Origin: Nitrospinaceae bacterium
GTDB taxonomy: Bacteria > Nitrospinota > Nitrospinia > Nitrospinales > VA-1
Length of the DNA: 11,817 bases
Assembly (NCBI GenBank): GCA_016763735.1
Contig: JAESTE010000027.1
Coordinates: 1 to 11,817, forward strand
Reading direction: 5' to 3'
The notes beneath the pieces are model-generated. The model was not told the origin of the DNA. It worked only from the letters and a program-made list of their open reading frames with translations, and made no database searches. Positions 1 through 8,271 of this stretch are shown in pieces. Position numbers and translations under genes: made by a program. The stretch's first letter is position 1; the number at the start of each line of letters is the position of its first letter.

Positions 1-3000
1 CGTGGCGGAAAATATTTTGGCGATGGCGGCTTCGTAGAGGTCTCAGGAAAAGAAGAATTATTTTTTGATGGCGCAGTAGACACCACCGCTGCCAATGGAA
101 AAACCGGAACATTGTTGCTTGACCCAAAGGAAATTAACATTGTCGCGGGTTCGCAAGCTACAACCAGTGGCGCGGCTACTTTCGAAATAGCGACTATCTC
201 TGTTGGCACACTTCAAGGAATTTCAGGAACAACAAATATAATTCTACAAGCAGACGAAAAAATCACCATCGCAGATTTAGGTGGAGCCTCTATCAATTTA
301 CAACAAGGTAGCGGCAACTCAGTTACCTTCCGAACCACAAAAAATCTTATCAGCAGAGACAGCAACGGAAATATCACTTCTTCTACCGGGGAAATTAGAT
401 TCCTTGGAGCGAATGACACAATCTCTACCCAGGGTGGGGACATTATTTTTGAGGCAAAAGGTGACCTGATCATAGGAAATTTGACTTCGAACGGAGGAAA
501 TATTTCTTTAACAGGTAGAACTTTAAATTTGGTGGGCAACATAAACAGTGGAACTGGGAATGTAACCATTGGATCGAACACAAATATTTTCTTAGGTGGA
601 AGTGCGTTGTCCGGTTGCGGAGTTGGTTCCGCAAGCCTGTGCGATATGTCCATCGTGCAATCTGAGCTGAATAACATCAGCGGCAATAAGCTCACCATTG
701 GCGGAACCCTAAACGGTGATATCACCGTAGATGGAATTACTCTCACTTCTTTTAATGAGGGTGTTGTGCTGGATGTGAACACTCATGTCTCGGGTTCAGA
801 TGGTGCCATTGTGTTTCAAGCCGACTCTTCGTTTTCTTCACTGGAAGCAAAAGCCGTAAATGGAATTAATATCAATGCCAATATCACCACAACCACAGGG
901 GCTATTAGCTTAAACGGAGACTCCGATAGCGGCATCGATTCAATCGACCCAAAAGATAATATTACCTTTGCCAGCGGTGTTTCTCTAAACAGCGCAACAT
1001 CGATAAGCTTGAGTGCCATTACCGGTGGCATGACTGCGGCGGCCGGGTTGACGTTGACAGCACCTACCAGCATCACGATAACAGGTAATTTAACAGCCGC
1101 CGGAACCGTTGACATAACAGCAAACTCCGGTATCACTTTGAATGGCGGCATTACCACATCCGCAGGTAATTTGACCATCAACGCAAACTCTTCAGTATTA
1201 GCATTGGGTAGTGGCATTACTTTAAGCTCCGCAGGTGCCTTGACACTTAGCGCCAGCAACACAACCTCTGCGGGAGCCTTGGTTCTTACCTCTACCGGCT
1301 CAACGATCAATGTCGATAACGCCCTGGTATCTCAAGGTGCGGTAACGATGACTGCCAACAGTGGCCTAACTCTGAGCAATAGCACACTGACGGCGACAGG
1401 AAACATCAATCTACAAGGAGGAAGCTCGCTTTCTCTAGCAAGCGGTATGAGTATTTCTGGAGGTAACATAACTTTAGGTGGGTCTACGATTTCAGCTAAT
1501 AATGGTTCGCTCACTCTAAATTCCACAGGCAGTATCACCGCAAGTAATTCGCTGACTTCAGTGACAACGGCTAGTTTGACTGCAAGCTCGGGAATCTCCC
1601 TTGCCGGTCTTTCGGCAAATGGAACAGTGGGTCTGAACTCAGGCACCGGCACCACAACCATTTCCGGAGCTTTATCTACAACCAATAACGCTTTGACTAT
1701 CACGGCCAGTGATTTAAGTTTAACGGGATCGATAAATACGGGCACCAGCGCAACCACCATCAATGTATCGAACAGTGGAAGTTTAGGATTGGGGTTTACT
1801 TCCGGGTTTGCCGGAATGAATATCAGCAATGCTGAACTGGCTCTGATCACCGGCGATCTCAATCTGATCAATGGCAGCATAACCCTTGCATCTGGAACTT
1901 CATTAAACCTTGTTGGAAAACTGACCATCGGGCAAAGTGGAGGGACCATAACAGGACAAGGGGCTATGACTTTGTCTGGCACAACAGGACTGGTCATCAG
2001 TACCAGCACCATTACATCTGCCGGGGACATTACATTAGCCGCAGCCACCGGCAACATCACGACGGCTGGGGCGATAACGCTTGAATCCACCGGCGCTATA
2101 ATCCTCAATAATAATTTCATAGCATCGGGTGCAATTGTCCTTAAATCGAATGGGCTGACAATTGGAGGCTCGACATTAAGTAGCGGAACCGCATCGACAA
2201 CAATTCAAACAAATCTGGCTAATGCCACCATCGGTTTAGGGGCTTCCAACTGCGGCAGCACTTGTGGTTTGAGTTTAACTTCCACCGAGTTGGGAAAAAT
2301 TATAGCCGGAAACCTGATCGTTGGTGATAACACCAATGGCAATATCACGGTAGAGGGAATCGCTTCAACGGATACGGATCAGTTCGCATCAGTGACTTTA
2401 AATGCAACATCCTCTGGGTCATCGGTTATTTTTGAAAATTCCGATTCTACTTTTCAAGCCCTAACCGTAAATGCAGGAGATGGGATTACGCTTTCATCTA
2501 ACCTGACTACCAATGGCACAACAAGCTTGGATGCAGATTCTGATGCGAGTGGAACCGGAAGCTTTACTCTCGCGGCAGGCCAAACCCTAAACACAACCAG
2601 CAACTCTTTGTCCATCACTGCAAATGATGTGGCGTTGGGTGCAAGCAGTTTGATCTCATCAGGGACGGCGGGCACAACACTACTGGCAGCTAAATCGGGT
2701 AGAACCATTGGCTTGGGTTCAGGCGCAGGTGATTTTTCGTTGTCCAATTCTGAACTGGGGTTGTTTACTGCCGCAAGTTTGACCATCGGTAACAGCTCTA
2801 ATGGAAACATTACGGTGGGTGGTTTGACATCGGCTACGACCCCATTGATCTTGAACGCAACCAGTACAGGTAGTGCGGTTAACTTTGCGACTACTGCTTC
2901 ATCAGGGCTGGGCAACTTAACCATCAACGCAGGAACCGGAGGAGTCGATTTTAGTGTTGGTGTCGCCACAACCGGGTCTCTGACCGTAAACTCTGACGCA

Positions 3001-4146
3001 GCCATTGCAGGCACTGGCATATTAACGGTCACAGGTACGGCGAGCTTCAACACAACAGGGACCAGCAACGCAACGGTCGTTAGTAACAGTGATTTAACAT
3101 TGGGAAATTCCACAATAGGCGGCGATCTTACTGTGACAGTGAATGGTGGCAAATCACTGAATGTTAGTGGAAACGTTACCACCTCGGGAAATATAATTGC
3201 AAAGGCAGAGAGTAGCGGGGGTGCAATAACAATGGCAACAAGAGGCTCTTTCAACGCAGGAACAGGGACTATTAACTTGTCAGCGGATCAAGACATTACT
3301 CTTGGTTTGCTCACCACCTCAAGTTCCGTTACTTTGAATTCAACAACCGGTGGCGTTCGTGATGCCGACTCAACTTCTTTGGATATCAGAGCAAGTTCCC
3401 TGATAGCCGACCTGATAACAGGATTTGGAACATCGGACAACGCTATTGAAACAAACATTGCATCGGTGGATATTGATAATACTGGTTTGGGAGATATCAA
3501 TATTTTTGAATTAGACGAAATAAATATAACTAATATTAACCATACTGGAACTGGGAATATTGCCGTTTCTTTTATAGGAGCCGCCACCAATCAACAAAAC
3601 GCAACCGCATTTTTAGGTTCGGTTTTATTCAGTCGGCGCGACACGGGAAACCTACCGGTTGGGGATAAAATATTAAGTCAGCGAGCTGACGAAACAACGG
3701 GGCAATTATTTCCTCAACTAGAAATTTCCCAGTCAAGGTATTTCGACCTTGATCCAACAAGAACTAATAGAAGTAAACTTCCTTCTCTTGATTTGTTTAG
3801 CGAAGTAAAAAGTTTGGTAGAGATTGATGAAGAAACAGCGGTCTATTTTGATGGTCTGGAAAACCTTGGAAATGTCTGGGAAGGTACTGGGATTGAAAAC
3901 AGCCAGATAGCCGAGAGAAAAAGGTCATCTAGAAGAGTTCTTTCCAGACGACCTAAAACAACTTTCGAAAAAGAACAGGTGGCTGAGATTTCTTTTAGAA
4001 AGTCAGCACAGAAATCTTCAACCTATTTTGAGGATACTTCTGGAAGAAAAAGAGCCTCTTATCAATCTTCACCCGAAACTCCTAAGAGGTCTCCCAAACC
4101 TCTGTTCAGTTTGAGCCAGGTAGACTCTTTCAGCTTCGCTCCCTGA
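1..4146 (+). CDS. Two-partner-secretion (filamentous haemagglutinin-like) exoprotein, C-terminal part, 5' truncated
   Basis: The reading frame is open from base 1, so this is the last 1381 residues of a larger protein. The TTG at 112 is internal, not a start. The first residues (GGFVEVSGKEELFFDG, then GTLLLDP) match the segment that typically follows the TPS secretion domain in FHA-like exoproteins. Most of the visible protein is Gly/Ser/Thr/Asn-rich, with short alternating hydrophobic strands (ITLNG, LTIGG, ISLNG types), as in a right-handed beta-helix exported by an FhaC-type outer-membrane transporter. Four long-period modules with an S-x-E-L core lie at about 646, 1816, 2269 and 2734. From about 3600 the repeats stop, and a charged, then Arg/Lys/Ser-rich tail follows, ending SFSFAP. 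Expected role: a large surface or released adhesin. No partner transporter gene is in the window. Family confidence is high; the specific ligand is unknown. Confidence 0.88.
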   Translation, partial: RGGKYFGDGGFVEVSGKEELFFDGAVDTTAANGKTGTLLLDPKEINIVAGSQATTSGAATFEIATISVGTLQGISGTTNIILQADEKITIADLGGASINLQQGSGNSVTFRTTKNLISRDSNGNITSSTGEIRFLGANDTISTQGGDIIFEAKGDLIIGNLTSNGGNISLTGRTLNLVGNINSGTGNVTIGSNTNIFLGGSALSGCGVGSASLCDMSIVQSELNNISGNKLTIGGTLNGDITVDGITLTSFNEGVVLDVNTHVSGSDGAIVFQADSSFSSLEAKAVNGININANITTTTGAISLNGDSDSGIDSIDPKDNITFASGVSLNSATSISLSAITGGMTAAAGLTLTAPTSITITGNLTAAGTVDITANSGITLNGGITTSAGNLTINANSSVLALGSGITLSSAGALTLSASNTTSAGALVLTSTGSTINVDNALVSQGAVTMTANSGLTLSNSTLTATGNINLQGGSSLSLASGMSISGGNITLGGSTISANNGSLTLNSTGSITASNSLTSVTTASLTASSGISLAGLSANGTVGLNSGTGTTTISGALSTTNNALTITASDLSLTGSINTGTSATTINVSNSGSLGLGFTSGFAGMNISNAELALITGDLNLINGSITLASGTSLNLVGKLTIGQSGGTITGQGAMTLSGTTGLVISTSTITSAGDITLAAATGNITTAGAITLESTGAIILNNNFIASGAIVLKSNGLTIGGSTLSSGTASTTIQTNLANATIGLGASNCGSTCGLSLTSTELGKIIAGNLIVGDNTNGNITVEGIASTDTDQFASVTLNATSSGSSVIFENSDSTFQALTVNAGDGITLSSNLTTNGTTSLDADSDASGTGSFTLAAGQTLNTTSNSLSITANDVALGASSLISSGTAGTTLLAAKSGRTIGLGSGAGDFSLSNSELGLFTAASLTIGNSSNGNITVGGLTSATTPLILNATSTGSAVNFATTASSGLGNLTINAGTGGVDFSVGVATTGSLTVNSDAAIAGTGILTVTGTASFNTTGTSNATVVSNSDLTLGNSTIGGDLTVTVNGGKSLNVSGNVTTSGNIIAKAESSGGAITMATRGSFNAGTGTINLSADQDITLGLLTTSSSVTLNSTTGGVRDADSTSLDIRASSLIADLITGFGTSDNAIETNIASVDIDNTGLGDINIFELDEINITNINHTGTGNIAVSFIGAATNQQNATAFLGSVLFSRRDTGNLPVGDKILSQRADETTGQLFPQLEISQSRYFDLDPTRTNRSKLPSLDLFSEVKSLVEIDEETAVYFDGLENLGNVWEGTGIENSQIAERKRSSRRVLSRRPKTTFEKEQVAEISFRKSAQKSSTYFEDTSGRKRASYQSSPETPKRSPKPLFSLSQVDSFSFAP
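646..2828 (+). repeat. Four long-period beta-helix modules with an S-x-E-L...L-x-I-G core
   Basis: Within the exoprotein, four segments share the pattern hydrophobic-S-x-x-E-L-x-x-I, then L-x-I-G or a variant, then G-x-I-T-V. They begin at 646 (MSIVQSELNNI), 1816 (MNISNAELALI), 2269 (LSLTSTELGKI) and 2734 (FSLSNSELGLF). Start-to-start spacings are 1170, 453 and 465 bp, so the last three form a fairly regular array of about 151-155 residues. Copies 1, 3 and 4 are followed by a G-N/D-I-T-V strand, whereas copy 2 is less complete. Similar modules recur in many large TPS exoproteins, so this is internal duplication of a beta-helix unit and not a mobile repeat. Confidence 0.7.
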
Positions 4147-4149
4147 TCT

Positions 4150-4998
4150 CTATTTCAATGCGTGTTCGTGATTGGCCAAATAATCGGCATCAATAATTGA
4201 GATTTTTCCGTGCTGCTGGTTTTCTGTAAACTCTTTATTGATACTGTCATATTGTTTTCCCGTTTCAGGATGGCTGATCAATTCAAGCAACCGAGTTTCA
4301 ACCGGATCTCGCTTTAGAAGTTTTAGCGTGGCTTCATCGGGTTTTAAATTTGGTTCCAGATTTTCCAGGGCAACCAAAGGCTCCTCACCATCGGCCATGC
4401 GCTGTTGGATCGTCTCCTCAATCTCGGCTTTCCTTTTCATATGCGGTTTGTGGGGATAGTCGGCTTGCGAAAATATCATAAAATCGAGATTCAGCCAGTA
4501 ATTATTGACAAAATCATCGAAGTCTACTTCAACTCCACTACTCAAATGGATATCTCTCGACTGATCCGGTTTCTCCCGGATGAGACTGTTATAAACCTGA
4601 ATAATATTGTGAACGGAATCGTACAAAACAGTCCAATGATAACTGTTGCCAGTTTCATGAGTGCGGAAGGAATCCATTACTTTAACAAGAGTTACCAAAG
4701 CGTAATGCATATCCTCCATTTTTAAAAATGCGGACGACCAGGGAAACCGTTTACGGTACCACTGATCAACATCTGCCGGATACTCCTGCCGGTTGCTGTC
4801 TGTTGGAGGACGATGATCGTTATCGACAAAATTGAGAATATCATCGATCTCTTTATAGGCCAGGTCTAATCCCGCCCGAATAACGGTGTATGGAAACAGT
4901 TTTCTTTGGTATTCCATATAGCTTTTCAAGTCTGGCAGCTTGTCTTCCAACGCATGGGTATGGTCTCGTTGACCGATATCTTTAGAAAAAATTAGCAT
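4150..4998 (-). CDS. Uncharacterised soluble protein, 282 aa
   Basis: I do not recognise this family. The product is predicted to be cytoplasmic: it has no signal peptide or transmembrane segment. It is rich in charged and aromatic residues, with mostly helical character in the first 150 residues. Notable segments are YRKRFPWSSAFLKMEDMHYAL (about 82-102) and a His/Trp/Tyr-rich stretch YHWTVLYDSVHNIIQVYNSL (about 119-138). The C-terminal third is Glu/Lys-rich (AEIEETIQQRMADGEEP). It lies 17 bp downstream of the 144-aa gene on the same strand, so the two are probably one transcript. Its stop faces the stop of the exoprotein gene with only 3 bp between. No clear Shine-Dalgarno sequence precedes ATG 4998, which would suit translational coupling. 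The size and codon pattern support a real gene; the function is unknown. Confidence 0.75.
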   Translation of the reverse strand: MLIFSKDIGQRDHTHALEDKLPDLKSYMEYQRKLFPYTVIRAGLDLAYKEIDDILNFVDNDHRPPTDSNRQEYPADVDQWYRKRFPWSSAFLKMEDMHYALVTLVKVMDSFRTHETGNSYHWTVLYDSVHNIIQVYNSLIREKPDQSRDIHLSSGVEVDFDDFVNNYWLNLDFMIFSQADYPHKPHMKRKAEIEETIQQRMADGEEPLVALENLEPNLKPDEATLKLLKRDPVETRLLELISHPETGKQYDSINKEFTENQQHGKISIIDADYLANHEHALK

Positions 4999-5015
4999 AG
5001 GTATTTTGAATTAAA

Positions 5016-5450
5016 TTATTTAGAAGGGTCGAACCGCTGGGAGAACATTTTCATTATATTCATTTTTTCTTCATCACTCATAGATTCAATCGATTTTCGG
5101 ATTTCCTGCATTTGGTCGGGAGTCATTTTTCCCATGGCTTCTTTTGCAGCGTCCTGGAATCCTTCCATATTTCCCGCTGCACCTTTTACCCACGAGAAGT
5201 CATCGGCAGAAGAAGGGTTGGGTGATTTGAAGTCGATCTTTTCCCGAGAACGAAACTCAACATGATTGCCAATGATTTTTCCGAAAATCTGCTGTTCCTG
5301 CAAATTATCTAAAACATCCGACAAATTTGTATCGTGTTTTTTGCAGGCATCGTAAACCGGCTTGAACGGAAGCCGAACAACTTTTTCGGGGAACCCGTTT
5401 TTATTAATAGAATGCTTGATACTCTCTTCTGCTTGATTAGGTTCAGTCAT
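5016..5450 (-). CDS. Uncharacterised small protein with Met-rich helical C-terminus, 144 aa
   Basis: This is the first gene of the minus-strand pair and I do not recognise it. Residues about 20-70 (from GFPEKVVRLPFKPVYDACKK through GNHVEFRS) look like a small compact helical domain that ends in a beta strand; a winged-helix-like fold is possible but unproven. A Ser/Pro/Asn/Asp-rich linker follows (SPNPSSADD). The last 45 residues form a predicted amphipathic helix with repeated Met (MGKMTPDQMQEI, then MSDEEKMNIMKMF), the kind of surface that often binds a partner protein. There is no signal peptide or membrane segment, so it is probably cytoplasmic. It is divergent from nadE and probably co-transcribed with the 282-aa gene. 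The ATG start has no strong ribosome binding site. Confidence 0.7.
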   Translation of the reverse strand: MTEPNQAEESIKHSINKNGFPEKVVRLPFKPVYDACKKHDTNLSDVLDNLQEQQIFGKIIGNHVEFRSREKIDFKSPNPSSADDFSWVKGAAGNMEGFQDAAKEAMGKMTPDQMQEIRKSIESMSDEEKMNIMKMFSQRFDPSK

Positions 5451-5501
5451 GTTTCAATAGATTTTTAACGTCTCAGATAATTAAGGATTAATACCTATTG
5501 T

Positions 5502-5509
5502 AGTATAAT
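5502..5509 (+). promoter_or_regulatory. Candidate -10 element upstream of nadE; overlapping -10-like element on the minus strand
   Basis: A perfect TATAAT lies at 5504-5509 on the plus strand. It places a start site near 5516, about 50 bp before the preferred nadE ATG. The 17-bp-spaced -35 position (TTAAGG, 5481-5486) is poor. On the minus strand the same bases read TATACT (5502-5507), about 52 bp before the ATG of the 144-aa gene, also without a good -35. Consensus similarity is the only evidence, and the element could serve one strand or both. Confidence 0.4.
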
Positions 5510-5567
5510 CTGCCTAACGGGATGAAATATTAATTTCCCAAGAATCCATTTGAGAAACAAGTCGAAA

Positions 5568-7304
5568 ATGCCTGCAAGTAAAAAGAGCGTTAAATCAGTG
5601 CCAAAAAAACCAGAAACTGTCCTACGAATTGCTCTGGCGCAAATGAATTCGATGGTCGGCGATTTTGATTACAATGCCAACAAAATAAAAAGCCATTTAA
5701 AACAAGCACGAAAAATGGGTGCCGATGTGATTCTTTTCCCAGAATTAGCGGTCACTGGCTACCCACCTGAAGACTTGTTGCTGAAAGAAAGTTTCTTAAA
5801 ACAAAGTCACAAGTCCCTGGAGAAAATTGTATCTCATACCCGAGGGCTGACAGCCATTGTCGGCTTTGCGGAAAAGCACGGCAACGCCATTTATAATTCT
5901 GCGGCCCTGCTTTGCGATGGCAAACATGTCGGCACTTGCCGCAAAATGCTTCTTCCAAATTACGGTGTGTTCGATGAAAAAAGATATTTCCAGGAAGGCA
6001 GTACTCCCGTCCGGTTTGCATTAAAAGGAGCAACACTGGGTATTACGATTTGTGAAGATATCTGGGAGGAATCGGGACCGGGAAAAACTCTTTGCAGTAA
6101 AGGCAGAGTAGACCTGCTGTTGAATATTTCTTCTTCCCCCTTCCACAAAGGCAAAGGCAAGGCGCGGAGAAAAATGATCCAGCAACGTGCACGCAGTTAC
6201 CGCTCGCATATTGCTTATGTCAATCTGGTCGGCGGTCAGGATGAGTTGGTATTTGACGGGCAAAGCCTGATAGTGACACCCGATGGAAAAATCGTCACAC
6301 AGGGAAATTCTTTCGCAGAAGAATTGATTTTTTCCGACATTACAGTCATTCCTAAACCAAAGAAAAAACCATCTTCTAAAATCAGATCTTACCGCGCACC
6401 GGCAGGGCTATCGAAACAGAAAAAATATCCTGCCCTCCCCTCTCATGTTTGCCGTGACAAAACAGAAGTGGAAGAAATTTTTTCAGCACTGGTTTTAGGC
6501 ACTCGTGACTATATTTCCAAGAATGGATTTTCCAAAGTGGTGCTAGGGCTGAGCGGCGGCATCGATTCAGCATTGACTGCAGTCATTGCTGCACAAGCGT
6601 TAGGCCCAGAAAACGTGGTCGGGGTATTGATGCCCTCACCCTACTCTTCTGAAGGCAGTGTGCAGGATTCTCTTGATCTAGCCAAAAATATAAACATTGC
6701 TACTATGACGCTTCCCATAGAAAAAGCCATGAAGGCATATGATCACATCCTTGCAAAACCATTTAAAGGAACGGATTCTGGATTGGCAGAAGAAAACCTG
6801 CAAGCAAGAATACGCGGCAACCTGCTCATGGCACTTTCCAATAAAATGGGATGGATGGTTATGGCGACGGGAAATAAAAGTGAATTCAGTGTGGGGTATT
6901 GCACTCTTTATGGCGATATGGCCGGAGGATTCGCCGTTATCAAAGACGTGCCAAAAATTTGGGTCTATAAAATTTCGCGTTGGCTCAATGACGAAAAAGA
7001 AATCATCCCCGAGTCCATCATCACGAAAGAACCCTCGGCAGAACTACGGCCCGATCAGAGAGATACCGATTCGTTGCCTGCCTACGATTTACTGGACCCG
7101 GTCTTGTTAAAATATATTGAAGAAGATAAATCGGTCGAAGAGATAAAAATTTCCGGTCTGTCGACAGCAGATATCAAGCGAGTCGCAAAATTGGTGGATG
7201 CCAGTGAATACAAACGTCGGCAAGGCCCTCCGGGCGTTAAAATCACACCGAAAGCCTTCGGCAAGGACAGGCGTTTGCCCATTACTACTCGCTTTAAGAG
7301 CTAA
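5568..7304 (+). CDS. nadE: Glutamine-dependent NAD+ synthetase
   Basis: This enzyme makes NAD+ from nicotinic acid adenine dinucleotide, ATP and glutamine-derived ammonia, the last cytoplasmic step of NAD synthesis. Residues about 18-260 form a nitrilase-type glutaminase domain with all three catalytic residues: Glu59 (FPELAVTGYPPEDLL), Lys126 (CRKMLLPNYGVFDE) and Cys162 (TICEDIW). The C-terminal half is the synthetase, with the ATP-pyrophosphatase loop SGGIDS at 329-334, then GNKSEFSVGYCTLYGDMAGG and the RDTDSLPAYDLLD segment. I chose ATG 5568 (578 aa); a TTG at 5550 would add six residues but has no better ribosome binding site. The length fits the shorter two-domain bacterial form. It appears monocistronic and convergent with the next gene. 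The domain and catalytic-residue assignment is very secure. Confidence 0.96.
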   Translation: MPASKKSVKSVPKKPETVLRIALAQMNSMVGDFDYNANKIKSHLKQARKMGADVILFPELAVTGYPPEDLLLKESFLKQSHKSLEKIVSHTRGLTAIVGFAEKHGNAIYNSAALLCDGKHVGTCRKMLLPNYGVFDEKRYFQEGSTPVRFALKGATLGITICEDIWEESGPGKTLCSKGRVDLLLNISSSPFHKGKGKARRKMIQQRARSYRSHIAYVNLVGGQDELVFDGQSLIVTPDGKIVTQGNSFAEELIFSDITVIPKPKKKPSSKIRSYRAPAGLSKQKKYPALPSHVCRDKTEVEEIFSALVLGTRDYISKNGFSKVVLGLSGGIDSALTAVIAAQALGPENVVGVLMPSPYSSEGSVQDSLDLAKNINIATMTLPIEKAMKAYDHILAKPFKGTDSGLAEENLQARIRGNLLMALSNKMGWMVMATGNKSEFSVGYCTLYGDMAGGFAVIKDVPKIWVYKISRWLNDEKEIIPESIITKEPSAELRPDQRDTDSLPAYDLLDPVLLKYIEEDKSVEEIKISGLSTADIKRVAKLVDASEYKRRQGPPGVKITPKAFGKDRRLPITTRFKS

Positions 7305-7347
7305 CTTGCAAGGATGAAATTAACTCACCCTCCTCTGCATATATTAT

Positions 7348-8100
7348 TTATGCAATTCTTCTATATGCTTTCTCTTTAAGGCGTAAATCTATATGATCTA
7401 TTTTTTTTCCGAACGGATACTCAAGTAGTTTTTGGATTTTGATTAAAGTAATAAGAAAGCCCATTATTAAAGTGATGGAGAAAACTCCATAGAGCCCAAA
7501 CATTGCAAACTGAGGTGTTAAGAGTAGCTCTCCCAACACCAAAGCCCAGTCAATGAAAAGCCTTAGACTTCTTGGCGTACGATGCTCTTTAATCGCAAGT
7601 AATTTTTCAAAACTGGAATACATTTGTTCGAGCCAGTTTAAAAGGCAGGCAAGTTCCGGTTCGCCAATTTTCTCTGTTTTTCTAAAACTTTCAATTATCA
7701 AACTGAGCTCATTAAAAAAGTTATCAATTTCAAGAAGTTTGTTTTTGGCTTCTTCACCAACCACCTTCTCATGCATGAGGAATCTCAATTTTTCAAAAAA
7801 CTCTCTCAATTCATGCTGTAGTTTTTCTTGATCTTGTCCTGTTAAATGTCTTTTCCCTGTTTGCCAGTAGCTCATGGCCACAGACCACAAAATAGCCAAT
7901 TCATCTATTGCCTGAAAACGTCTTAAATTGGCGGTGTTGATGGTAATTGCAAATACAAAAAACAAACCACCAAAAAATATTAAATCAATCCCCTCCAATG
8001 CTCTTTTGAAATCATATTCTAAACACAGGAATGTTAAAAAACCGGCAAGCGGCGGGAGAATTAAAATTCGAAATAGAAAAAACAGGTTTGAATTCATCAT
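7348..8100 (-). CDS. Four-helix membrane protein, probable bestrophin-like channel family
   Basis: This is a 250-residue membrane protein. Hydrophobic segments lie at about 5-27, 36-57, 179-197 and 199-222. A long charged helical region (about 80-172) separates the two pairs, and the tail is basic. Both halves resemble bestrophin-family anion channels. After the second helix comes TINTANLRRFQAIDELAILW, comparable to the family's F-R-x-N-x-x-x-x-R-W-x-E-x-R region. The C-terminal half has HRTPRSLRLFIDW, and after helix 4 LEYPFGKKIDHIDLRL, comparable to the family's E-x-P-F-G-x-x-x-x-D-L motif. Topology (four helices, cytosolic ends) also fits. Bacterial bestrophins are usually somewhat longer, and the match is by eye only. 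A bestrophin-like DUF4239-type protein is the main alternative. Ion specificity cannot be read from the sequence. It is a single gene with its own promoter. Confidence 0.75.
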   Translation of the reverse strand: MMNSNLFFLFRILILPPLAGFLTFLCLEYDFKRALEGIDLIFFGGLFFVFAITINTANLRRFQAIDELAILWSVAMSYWQTGKRHLTGQDQEKLQHELREFFEKLRFLMHEKVVGEEAKNKLLEIDNFFNELSLIIESFRKTEKIGEPELACLLNWLEQMYSSFEKLLAIKEHRTPRSLRLFIDWALVLGELLLTPQFAMFGLYGVFSITLIMGFLITLIKIQKLLEYPFGKKIDHIDLRLKEKAYRRIA

Positions 8101-8136
8101 TCCACCATGTTCTCCTGCTTATGAAGGGATACAATT

Positions 8137-8165
8137 ATTTTATGTCACTTGGTGTGGATTGGCAA
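8137..8165 (-). promoter_or_regulatory. Sigma-70-type promoter of the bestrophin-like gene
   Basis: Read on the minus strand, TTGCCA (8160-8165) is followed by a 17-bp spacer and TAAAAT (8137-8142). Each hexamer matches the consensus at five of six positions, and the spacing is ideal. The predicted start is near 8130, which leaves a leader of about 30 bases before ATG 8100. That leader carries an AGGAG sequence 11 bases upstream of the ATG. Confidence 0.6.
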
Positions 8166-8271
8166 GGTACGGGGAATATTTCCACCCGTTAAGGCCTAGA
8201 AGATAATAATTTTTAAGCAGTCGAGAATGGTTGGGTCCTTTACTCCTTTATTTGCATTTTGTTTGCCAGCA

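Noticed and set aside
213..3590. Five long minus-strand open frames (189, 164, 262, 266 and 100 codons) opposite the exoprotein
   Set aside because: Their Pro/Val/Ala-rich products are what the complement of a Gly/Ser/Thr/Asn-rich repetitive frame gives; they match no family and overlap a strongly supported gene.
1..4146. CRISPR-like or tandem DNA repeats in the exoprotein region
   Set aside because: Recurrent short motifs are similar in protein but diverged in DNA, with no constant repeat and spacer lengths.
5550..5567. TTG start for nadE
   Set aside because: It adds only six non-conserved residues and has no better ribosome binding site than ATG 5568; it cannot be fully excluded.
7338..7369. 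Inverted repeat GCATATA...TATATGC after nadE as a terminator
   Set aside because: The stem is AT-rich with a long spacer, no T-tract follows, and it overlaps the end of the minus-strand gene.
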